The position numbers and the translations under genes are program-made. From Trichosphaerium sp. ATCC 40318 (Eukaryota; Discosea; Flabellinia; Trichosidae), in contig JALMLS010000310.1 in the NCBI GenBank assembly GCA_038496445.1, forward strand, positions 339,023-403,022: DNA of 64,000 bases. Direction: 5' to 3'. Positions 11,317 through 20,797 of the stretch are shown here, piece after piece (positions within the stretch are counted from its first letter, which is position 1; each line of letters opens with the position of its first letter). The notes under the pieces were generated by a model, which saw nothing but the letters and a program-made list of their open reading frames with translations, had not been told where the DNA came from and did no database searches.

Positions 11317-12588
11317 GTGAATACTACAAAATCGGGTTATGTTAACCTTCTACAGCTTCCAATAGAGCTACAACTTGATATTATCGATCTAGACTATGAA
11401 GTGTATACAAAGTGGCCTGTCTTATGCTCACAAGCGGCAACGAATACAAGGTTTGATGGCGACTTAGAAAAACACGGAAAATGGATGAAAAAGGGATATA
11501 AACAATACTATGCTAACACTCGCACTCAGTACACAAATACTGTGTTTAACCTTTGTAAAGATTCAAAAAGCTTTATGGAAACCATGAAAAAACGTTTAGA
11601 ATACATACCTGGCAGAGGAGGTAAGTTTGCTGAATCAAGACATCCAAAAATCCAAGACATACTCGAAGAATACTGGAGACATGGTAAGCTACATGGAGAG
11701 TTCAAGGGATGGCATGGACGAGAATATGGTATTGATGAAGATCAAATACTAGCAGAGCAAGGAAGTTACGTCGATGGTGAGCTTGATGGGGAGTATAAGT
11801 GCTGGGATGATGAAAATTTTGTGGTGAAGAAGTGTTACTTTGTAAATGGTAAACTTGAAGGAGAATATAAACTTTGGACTCCGGGTATTAAAGCTGATTG
11901 TATATCACAACGTGGTACTTTTGTTGATGATAAACTTAATGGAATATGTGAGTATTGGAATGGAGGTAGCATTAGTAAACAAGTGCACTATGTGAATGGG
12001 AAAAAAGAAGGATTATATCAGCTTTGGCATGATAATGACCAATTGGAGTATCAGACTACTTATATCAATGATGTAGAAGAAGGAAAGAGTAAGGGATGGG
12101 ATTATAATGGCCAATTGACACTTTTACAGTCTTTTTCTGGTGGTCATTCGCATGGAGAGTTTAAGAAATGGCATAGCAATGGATTAAAGTGCATGGAGTG
12201 TAGCTACATAAATGGTCAGCTAGATGGAGACTACAAGACGTGGAGTTACACTGGCCAACAGACTGTGCGATGTAATTACAAAAATGGTAAACTAGAAGGA
12301 CTTTATAACTGTTGGAATTACACTGGTGTGTTAGAACTTCAGATCAATTATGTACATGGTGAGCCAGATGGAGATTACAAGTGTTGGTACGACAATGGGC
12401 AATTAAAAAAGCAGTGCCATTATGTGAATGGTAAACAACATGGTCATTGCAAGCGTTGGTATGATGACGGGCAATTGAAAGAGCAGTGCAATTACGTCAA
12501 TAATAAACTAGACGGTGAGTACAAGAGTTGGGATGAAGAAGGTCACTTGAAAGAGCAGTGTAAGTACGTCAATGGTACAAAAGAATGA
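11317..12588 (+). CDS. MORN-2 repeat protein with F-box-like N-terminus, giant-virus-like
   Basis: This is a single uninterrupted frame of 423 codons, unlike the intron-rich neighbours. The N-terminus (LPIELQLDIIDLDYEVY) has the 'LPxELxxxIxxxD' look of the short N-terminal module on MORN-repeat proteins of marseilleviruses and other amoebal giant viruses. From about residue 115 come a dozen repeats of about 23 residues, pattern 'YVNGKLDGEYKCWxxxGQL', the MORN variant (MORN_2, YwqK-like). Such repeats are thought to mediate lipid or protein contacts. The frame opens with GTG directly after an in-frame TAG. Its paralogue at 62824 has ATG at the aligned position, so the start looks mutated; the next in-frame ATG is near residue 57. 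Expression is therefore doubtful. Family recognition is good; viral origin is inference. Confidence 0.75.
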   Translation: MNTTKSGYVNLLQLPIELQLDIIDLDYEVYTKWPVLCSQAATNTRFDGDLEKHGKWMKKGYKQYYANTRTQYTNTVFNLCKDSKSFMETMKKRLEYIPGRGGKFAESRHPKIQDILEEYWRHGKLHGEFKGWHGREYGIDEDQILAEQGSYVDGELDGEYKCWDDENFVVKKCYFVNGKLEGEYKLWTPGIKADCISQRGTFVDDKLNGICEYWNGGSISKQVHYVNGKKEGLYQLWHDNDQLEYQTTYINDVEEGKSKGWDYNGQLTLLQSFSGGHSHGEFKKWHSNGLKCMECSYINGQLDGDYKTWSYTGQQTVRCNYKNGKLEGLYNCWNYTGVLELQINYVHGEPDGDYKCWYDNGQLKKQCHYVNGKQHGHCKRWYDDGQLKEQCNYVNNKLDGEYKSWDEEGHLKEQCKYVNGTKE

Positions 12589-12665
12589 AGCACATAGCTT
12601 GTGAGAGATGTTGTTTTATTAAGTTTAAACACAAAATAAAGGTAGTATTAGTTGTATCAGTTGTT

Positions 12666-14287
12666 TTAAAACTTAACAGCAGAGGCGTATTCCTTACAGA
12701 CGAGGAATTTATCCAAAGATGGTTGATCAAGTGATAAAATTAATTCATCATTGTTGACATATATTTGCCTGCAATAAGCAGGCAAATGTGGTTCTGAAAA
12801 CAAGGTAGCTTGTAACTCCTTTATAGATGTTCCATTGCTATCTTTAAAATTCGTTCGTGGATCAAGGCAGTTGTTTGTTATTTCTACAATAAAGTAGGTT
12901 AAAAAAAAGAGGAAAAAAGAATGGATTTTCTTTAATTGTGCTTACCTAATAGTTTTTTCGTCAATAGATCGTTGTTATGTATCAATGATATTCTCCAAAC
13001 GTATTGGCCATAATGAGCTGTAGAACCTAAAGTTACAATTCCACTATGGGCATGATTGATGTAATCTGCAACAAGCCTATTTACTAATAAGAAAACACAA
13101 AAGTAATCAATGAAAAACAACTTCGTTGATGTTTTGTTTTTGTTTTGCTAGCAACCCTTCTCAACGATCAGTCACGAAGACATGTTTCAATGGCAACTGA
13201 TCTATTGAGAAACAGCGGACAATACAAGAGGTATTCAAAACACGTGATCTTGAGCATTAAGAGATCTTTGACTAAATTCTCAAAAAAATTTGGTTTTACG
13301 ACGTACTTTAGAAAAGCTTGTGTTTGAGTCTCTTGTTGATACCAAGATACGTTTACAAGTGCTTCTAGTTTATGCAATGATCCCCAATCCTTTGAGGTAA
13401 CTTTTTTAGGTAGCTTATTTGTTTTCCAATACCCTTGAATGTAATTCCATAATCCATTCTTTATTCCTTCTTGGGCATCTGGATAAGATAGTGCGCGATT
13501 GGCAATAAACTCTTCCCATGATACTGTTTGAACTTGATTTTTTCCTGATGAGTCTGTAGCTAATTGAATACCATCGTTTACCTTTTAGGACATAAATACT
13601 AAGAGCAAACAAAGAAAAGGAAGCAATTCAATCCAAAAAAACCCAAGACATCTTCAAGAAGAAGACTGGATTTACATTGAGCGTCACACTTTCAAATGGT
13701 TGCAAAAGGAAATTAAAATAGTAAAGTTGACGGCTGTCACCACGTTTTGAAAAACCAAGCTCGGAGGCCTCTCAGCACATTTTCTGAAAAACAACTGGCG
13801 AAAAACTTGTTTTTAGAATTCGCACGTGATGTTTTTAATTAAGGATTTTATTGGCACGTACCAAAGTTAAAGATGTTGCTATGGGCCCTCCATCTGGTAA
13901 CAGACTAATCAAAGAAGTAAAAATCGAGAAGATAATTCCAAACGGGTTTGTAGATGGAGGAGGATCTTGTGCTGTAAAGATACTCTGAAAAGCAATCAAA
14001 TTGGCAACATCTACATGGTAGGAATATTCGAATGCTTGCCTTGGTATTCATGTTAGCACATTGCGTAGCATAGGTGTTGTGACGTACATGAAGAAGTTTT
14101 GGAAGAAATACGGAGCGTCAAAACTTGTGGATGCTCTCAGTTCTCCTAAAACGCGAGAAAGGCTTTCATTTAGTAGTTGCTTCTCTTTTATCATATTAGC
14201 GGATATCGCTGGGCATTTTTTCGTAGAGATGGATAAAGATCCACCAATAAAAGCAATCAGTAATAATATAACAATCTCAAACTTCAT
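12666..14287 (-). CDS. Secreted protein of unknown family
   Basis: The start at 14287 encodes KFEIVILLLIAFIGGSLS, a clear signal peptide, followed by CPAISANMIKEKQLL. Six or more exons follow: QAFEYSYHVDVANLIAFQ; ASELGFSKRGDSRQLYYF; VSWEEFIANRALSYPDAQEG; LVADYINHAHSGIVTLGS. The last exon (about 12886-12666) ends KFLVCKEYASAVKF. An apparent in-frame TGA near 14050 falls inside a 48-base intron (gtacgtcac...accaag with a CTAAC branch motif), so it is not read. The junction around 13150-13250 could not be phased cleanly. No catalytic motif or named domain is recognised. It is extracellular or vesicular by its signal peptide. It runs convergent to the MORN-2 gene with only 77 bases between. Confidence 0.62.
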
Positions 14288-14530
14288 GAAGATGAACAGG
14301 ACACGTGGATTATGTAAAAAAAAAAAAAAGACGAGAGAAGAAAAACTGTCACAAATTCCTTCAAAGTTTCTCGTTTCTATTGTCCTTACTCGGAACAAGC
14401 TGTATGTAGACCTCTAGCACCCTGAAAAAGAGCATGACCCAACGAAAAGAGCGAAACAGGTTTGCTGAGGTGAAAGACTTAAAATGAGGATAAGCACGCT
14501 TGAAAATCGCTTTTATCTGCTCTATTACAA

Positions 14531-15667
14531 ATGTTGCGGCGCGCTATATCACTAAACGTTCGCAATGTTACGTTGCAGCGCTGTACAAGACGTGTACCAA
14601 TATTAATTTATTACTACCTGGTTATAACTCGTATTAGGCGCGGTTTGTTCGTAATAAAGTCTATTTGTCGGATGAAGTGATTAAAATACGCTCAACAAGT
14701 ACGTACCAACGCAAATCATAGCGCTAAGTACTTTATAGCCAGGTTACAACAAAAATACGCTCTAGCCATGGAAAAAGACCAAGAAGCTGGTATTAAACTC
14801 TTTAGCTTTCTAGCGCCAAGAGTTTATGACAGTGAGTTCGTTACGCGGGAATACGAACGTTTCACCACGTCTGGCGTAGAATTACCTCTAACGTTCTACA
14901 ACGCCTGCATAACCAGCTCAGACACTATAGAAACCGTAGATGCGAGAATGGACGCTCTACGAAAAGCTGGTCATAAACCTAACTCATACACATTCAGCGC
15001 GCTTCTGAGGGCTCTTTGCGCGGTTGATGCTAGCTTAGAGCGCATTGAAAAATGCTGGAAAGAGCTCGAAGAAACTCTAGACATAATCGATTTTAGACAC
15101 TATAATCACGTTATTCATGCTTACGGAAAGCATGGCGACTTAGCTAAAGCAAAGGAATTCTTAATGAGAGCAAAACAAGAGAAAAAGCTTAATTTTACGC
15201 TAATAACGGCTTACATACGTCATTGTCCACCAGAAGAAGGTATGCGTCTTCTTTATGAACACAGACACGGTGATGACTGCGGTCCAACTGAGAGATCTTA
15301 TTGTTATATCGTCGAAAAGTTTCTTCTTAATAATCAGCCTGAAGAAGCTGTTGAAGCTATTGATACATCTATCAGAGAGGCAGGCGGTGTTCGTCTTGTT
15401 TGTATTGAGAACATGATGACCTGGTACGCTGAGAGAGGTGATAGTGCTGAATGGTATAATATGTTCAAACGTCTTCGTGTAAAAGATGCGCGTGTTACTT
15501 TTATTGGGTTGAAGTCTTTTAAGATCTTGGTTGATAAAGTTGCTCCTGATTTCGAGTATAAGCCTATTGATGCAGAAGAGAGACATGGAGTTAAAATAAA
15601 TAAAGAAACGATGGATGCATTAATAGTCAATGCAAATACACTCAGTTCTCACCTTGCAAACAATTAA
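14531..15667 (+). CDS. Mitochondrial pentatricopeptide-repeat (PPR) protein
   Basis: The main exon (about 14700-15667) encodes helical-hairpin repeats of about 35 residues: ALRKAGHKPNSYTFSALLRA, YNHVIHAYGKHGDLAKAKEF and MTWYAERGDSAEWYNMFKRL. This is the PPR fold, which binds single-stranded RNA in organelles. A small upstream exon beginning at ATG 14531 reads MLRRAISLNVRNVTLQRCTR. It is an Arg/Leu/Ser amphipathic stretch without acids, a textbook mitochondrial presequence. It joins in phase through a GT...AG intron of about 100 bases. Using the internal ATG at 14768 would lose the presequence and part of the first repeat. The likely role is maturation or translation of a mitochondrial RNA; the target is unknown. 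Confidence 0.8.
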
Positions 15668-16228
15668 GGAAAAAAAAAATGACGAAGAAGTCTTTCCTCC
15701 ATTAATAAAACAATTCAAAAAAAAAAACCTGCGCATGTTGACAAAGACGCTACAAACCTGTGACTGAAAACTTGAAACGACACTTTCCTTTATGTAACAA
15801 TTTGACCTTAATTGGAATTTTGTCGATTTTTTTGGGTGTTCAACTCAAACGAGTAGCTCAATTTTCAGCGGCACAGTGCTATTGATTGCATACATCTGTA
15901 CTGGCCAATATTCGTTTCGAATATTATGCAGCATTTGTAGATACGGTTTTACTAGTGCGCGAGTAAAGGAAATATTGCTAAGCCAGATAATAAAATCTGG
16001 TGCGTTATCTACAAGCCTTGAAAAGATATCCCGTCATTGTTAAAAAACTGCAATGTACGATCATCTTTACACTCTATTTACAGTGTGCCATTGTTGCATT
16101 CTGTAGTTAAGACTTCGAAATAGTTCGAATTGGAACCCCAATATAAAAAACCACCCATTGTTGGTAACATGTAGAAACATTACTTTTTATTTTGTATGCC
16201 ATAAAGTGGCTTTAACATTAGAAAATGT
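15668..16228. other. Intergenic region between convergent genes
   Basis: This 561-base stretch holds the 3' ends of the PPR gene (+) and the subtilase gene (-). It is AT-rich with poly-A runs just after 15668. I see no open frame of coding character. Confidence 0.45.
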
Positions 16229-17922
16229 TCAAGGGCATCCACGGAAAGCAAGTCTGTTAGGACCTCTTGGGTCAGAGATTTGGTTCAAAGTGGCGGTATC
16301 GATGAGTTCCTTACGGACTTCTTCAACACCCCAGCTTGGGTTATCACCAACAATGAGAGCAGCAACACCACATACGTGTGGGGAGGCCATGGAGGTACTG
16401 CAAAGAATGTAAGAAAAGATAACAAGCGAAAAAACAAAAAAGATAAAGACACTTACCCAGAGAGAGTGGATGAGGCAGTGTCGCTTGAGATACCGCATGA
16501 GACAATTGATGAACCTGGAGCGTATACATCAATACCATCACCCCAGTTGGAGAAAGATGAACGAGCGTTTGTGCTTGTTGTGGAACCAACAGCGATAACA
16601 GTTGGGCAGTTAGCTGGGTAGAAGCTTCTTACATCAGCGTTGCTGTTACCAGCAGCAGCTACGAAAACAACACCAGCGCTGGAGGCTGCAGCGATAGCAG
16701 TGCAAGCAGCGTTACCGCCAGTACCACCGTATGACATGTTGACGACCTAAAAAGTACAACGTCAACTATTGTTTTAAACAATAAACTGTTGGTGTGTAAA
16801 AAAAATCACGTGATTTTTTGCTTGATTTAAATATTTAGAGGCTACGTACCATAGGGATGCTAGGGTTGGATCTCTTTTCGTTGAGCATGTAATCGTAAGC
16901 AGCGTTTGTTCCGGATGTTGGGCAAGAACCGAAACGTGTGCAGACTTTACCAGCGTAGAGTGTGACTCCTTTAGCAACACCAAAGGTAGTACCACCAACA
17001 GTACCGGCACAGTGGGAACCGTGACCGTTACCATCACCTTCACCTTCGTTGACAAAGTCTCTGCCGAAGATAGCACGTCCACCGAAGTCGTTGTGGGTGG
17101 TACGAATACCGCTAAGAAAAAATGTTAGATTTAAACAAAAACTTCAAAAAAAAAAACTAAAGGAAAGCGTACGTATCGAGAACGTAAGCGCGGACACCGC
17201 TACCATCAGATTCGTATTCGTATCTGTTTGGGAAGCTGCTTACTTTTGAGGAAATACGGTTGAGGCCCTGGTAGAAATGTCATTAGATAGTTCATGAAAA
17301 GTTAAAACTTCGGAATAACTCTTCACCGCAGTTGGCGTTTGTTATATTGCAACGTACCCATGAAGGAGGGTTAGATTGAGTTTTGCACTCTTGTACGATG
17401 TATTGTACAGTTTCACGTTCAATGTTCTCGAGCATGTGGCTCTCTTCGAGACGCATGAGGTCAACAACTCTAGAGCCACGTGAGTTTAATGAAAAAAAGA
17501 AAAATAAAAAAAAGCGTACTCTTCGTCTAGGACAGCGGCGAAACCTTTGAAAGTGTGGTGGTAACGGAAAGACTCATCAATATGGAATCTGGCGAGGAAT
17601 TTTGTGACTAAAGAATGTAAACAAGGAGAAATGTAGTACGAAAGGGAAACGACTCCAAATTTTTGGACAGAATATAGTAGGCGCTAGTGGGAGGCGTACC
17701 ATCATGTTCGCTGGCACCGGCCTTGAATCTGACGATGTAGTGGTTTGGCATTGCCGTTAGGGAGTCCTCTTCGAGGATTGGCACGAGTGCTACACGGTAG
17801 AGTTAATCACGTGATTGGGTTGGACAAGTTATAAAAGAGATAACTGTTGGCAGGTTTTTATTACTTGGCCACGTACCTGAAACAGCAGCTACGATAAAGC
17901 AAAGGACAATAGCGGCTTTCAT
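16229..17922 (-). CDS. Subtilisin-like serine protease, proteinase K type (S8A), secreted
   Basis: The start MKAAIVLCFIVAAVSG is a signal peptide. The inhibitor I9 prodomain follows (MPNHYIVRFKAGASEHD; HHTFKGFAAVLDE). The mature domain carries the catalytic triad: Asp in AYVLDTGIRTTHNDF, His in GHGSHCAGTVGG and Ser in GTSMASPHVCG. The oxyanion-hole region is AAAGNSNADVRSFYPAN. Cysteines and the segment after His (GVAKGVTLYAGKV) match proteinase K rather than bacterial subtilisin. At least six introns interrupt the gene. The last exon ends SDPRGPNRLAFRGCP with stop 16229-16231. It is an intact zymogen for extracellular or vacuolar proteolysis. Confidence 0.93.
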
Positions 17923-18444
17923 GGTTGTTGTGATTAGCTACGAATGACTTTTTTTGGTTAGAGTTAAGGTAGGCGGAAAATTCGTGAGCTATGGAGAACA
18001 GTGGTCAACAATTGAGGATACGTGTATTAGTTTATAGTTTATTACGCGCACCAATGAGTGTCGTAGTTTATACAGCAGTTTTTATTTTGTAACGTGATGT
18101 TACTTTACTTGTTGATTTGCTAACTACTCCTCTACGCGTTACTGTAAACTACAAACCAATTCGGAAAAAGTATGTTACCTTCTGCTTTTGTATTTTTTGC
18201 GCAACAATTTTTTTTCTCTACCTGGACATTGTCACGTTTTTGAAGGCTAGTCCAAAATGCACGCACGTGCGCGCTCAGAATAAGGCACAACGCACGCTTT
18301 TGTTGAATTTTCTTTTTTCGTCTCAACAGGTATAAGGCACATTCTCTCACGTGCGAAAGAATAGTCACAAATCTGATACTAGCGCGGAACAAAAACTAAG
18401 AAAAGATTTTTTGCACAATGTTATTACACAAAGAGTGATGGATT
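17923..18444. other. Intergenic region
   Basis: This spacer lies between the subtilase start and the EFSEC stop, both on the minus strand. The plus frame 18117-18335 and minus frame 18132-18392 overlap antisense and show no family motif. It probably holds the subtilase promoter. Confidence 0.4.
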
Positions 18445-20686
18445 TTATTGATGAATTTTCTTTTTATCTTCGTCAAAAACATACTTTTTAAACTTTAGAT
18501 GAAGTTCTTGTCTATTATTTAAAGATCCATCTTTTAAATTACCACTTCGAAAATTAACTTTAACTTTTCCGCTTTTACCAAAACCAGACTCTATTGTACC
18601 TTCATCTCCTCTATCCGAGAGTATGAGTTTCTTATTAAAGAACGCAGATAGATCTGTGTGCTTTTTGAAAAGGTCCTTTGCTATGAGAACATTATCATTA
18701 ACGACTCTGTCTATATGTCCAATCCTTGTCTTCATTTTAAATACTTTTATCGTCTTAACACTCTCTGCTGGTACTATGGCATCAATTATACCATGAAATG
18801 CTATACGACATTTCTTTAGATCTATCAACAAAAGTTAGACAACGCGAAGAATAACCAATACGACACTAGGACCGTAAAGAGAAGCTGCTAAAAAAAATTG
18901 AAAAAAAATCGTACTAATATCAGTGTCAAGTTTAGACGCAATGACGATCGCCTGTGGAGGTGCTGGAATAGGATGTTCAAATGAAAGTAGAGCCCATGTC
19001 TTTGAAACATCTCCACGTGAGCTGATACCCTCCACATACTCATAATCTCGCTCTATATCAAAAACCTTGGTACTGGTGCCTTTTTCACCATCTTCTTCTT
19101 CTTTAAAAAACATCGCAGTGCAAAGCACTGTCGAGTGTCCAATGGTCGCTATACAATACTTAGACGCGTTTAACACATGTACTACAACTATATCGTACCA
19201 TGGAACTTCGTATTAGCCTTGATAGGTCCTTTATAATAGTTGATTACCTTCGGTCTGAAAACGCAATGTTTTATTTCTGGCACGTAACCAACCTACTCTT
19301 TACATTAACTCTGCAACAATAAACTCAGCTAAAAGACACGTACTTCAGCTGCAAAACATCTTTCTATTTGTGAAGCATCTAAACCAGTAACCAAACATCC
19401 AATACGATCGCCCTAAACACCAACTCAACACGAAGCTTCGATACGTTTCACTTTTTTGTTTCAGTGAAAATAATTTGTTTTGATTTGAAAGTCATTTCAA
19501 TTGCATTTTTGACGTCACCTTTGTAGCCTTTTGTACATCTTTTCTAAATATCTGTATAGACTTTATTTTCTTTTGTATCTTTGATTTACCAATTTCTACT
19601 GTATCTCCTACATTTAATGTTCCTTGCAAAACAGTTCCAGTGAGAACAGATCCTTTTCCTTTTAAAGGAAAACAATGATCAACAGCAAACAATAAAGGTT
19701 TTTCATATTCCTTGTTATCTATGTCCTTCTGTATACCATCTTTTGCTAGCTCATACAACCCATCTCTAAGATCCTCGATACCTTCCCTATAAAAGCAACA
19801 GTCAATTCAAAAAAAAAACAAGAAATCAAAGAGAGGAAAAAGTATGTATAGGGCTTTACTCGCATACTACGCGTAGCGTCTGTTTTTTTTTTGTTGAACT
19901 ACGCGAGTAAAGTCGCTCATCATACATTTTGATAAGAAGTGTCAAAGTTCCACAAAATTTTTTTGGAAGACTCTTCGTAACACGTGACAGTGGACTCTCA
20001 GGTTTCTTTTGTTTTGCATGATTAAGGTACGTACTCAGATACTGCTGATGTGAAAACGAACTTCAAATTGGATCCAAACTTGGTAGTTCCCAAGGCTTTC
20101 TTTAAACGACCTTTTACTTTTGCAAAAGCTTTTTCTCTTTGATTTTCAGGTACCAGATCAATTTTGTTTATAACTACCAGAATATCTCTCACTGCGATCT
20201 CAGCAATGACAAGACCTTCAGCAGTCTGCGTTTGGATGCCTTTCTGAATATCTATGACAACCATCGCGTAATCAATGATTTGAGCACCTGACACACTTTA
20301 ATATCTCATTTAATGCGTGCAGCCGCTTGTTTGCGTAGATTGAGCGGGGAAATTAATTGTTACCTCCAATAATCGTTCTAATGAGGGTGGCGTGGCCTGG
20401 GCAATCTACCAACGTGAATGCGACATCGTTGTGTTCAAAACACGAGAAACCAAGGTCTTTTGTTATGCCTGCAACCTACAGTTAAACAACACCATATGGG
20501 GAGTATTATACCTTGTTCCTGGGCTTGTGGGTCTTTATCGAGTGCAGCTGTACTCAAAATTGACGACAATTTCGCGCAAAGAGCTGTTTTACCCTTACAT
20601 TAGGTACTTAGCATACGCACAATCGTCAACTGACGTACTGAATCGACGTGGCCTAAAATGCCTATATTAATCCTCTTAGCTTTCAT
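18445..20686 (-). CDS. EEFSEC: Selenocysteine-specific elongation factor (EFSEC / SelB family)
   Basis: This GTPase delivers Sec-tRNA to the ribosome at UGA codons with SECIS elements. Exon 1 from ATG 20686 reads INIGILGHVDS. After a gtacgt intron comes GKTALCAKLSSILSTAALDK, so the P-loop GHVDSGKT is split by an intron. Later motifs are DLGFSCFEHNDVAFTLVDCPGHATL (G3 DCPGH), VINKIDLVPENQREK (G4 NKID) and FTSAVSEYV (G5). Domain II reads PLLFAVDHCFPLKGKGSVLTGTVLQG, very typical of EFSEC. Domain III has RIGCLVTGLDASQIERC. The EFSEC-specific domain IV is in the last exons (KTRIGHIDRVVNDNVLIAK, ending KKKIHQ). All GTP-binding signatures look intact, so the organism probably makes selenoproteins. 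Confidence 0.93.
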
Positions 20687-20797
20687 TTATACCGGATTAT
20701 GATGGTGTAACTCTGTATCAAGCAAGTAAACAGAAATACGACCAGTTTTGACGCACGTTTTTTTCAGTTTTTCGTCGGCCGTTGCTCTCAAGCAGTG
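20687..20797. promoter_or_regulatory. Short divergent promoter region (EFSEC / C1-kinase)
   Basis: Only 111 bases separate the start codons of the EFSEC gene (-) and the C1-kinase gene (+). Both genes must be transcribed from this interval or from inside the opposite gene. No clear TATA box is visible. Confidence 0.5.

Noticed and set aside
14040-14070. In-frame TGA in the minus-strand secreted protein, considered as selenocysteine because EFSEC is nearby
   Set aside because: A 48-base intron with GTACGT donor, CTAAC branch motif and AAG acceptor removes it and restores a good frame.
15200-15630. Minus-strand frames of 98-128 codons
   Set aside because: They are antisense to the PPR exon, which has clear repeat structure on the plus strand.
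18117-18392. Overlapping plus and minus frames in the subtilase/EFSEC spacer
   Set aside because: No domain, no splice continuation, and composition typical of AT-rich spacer.
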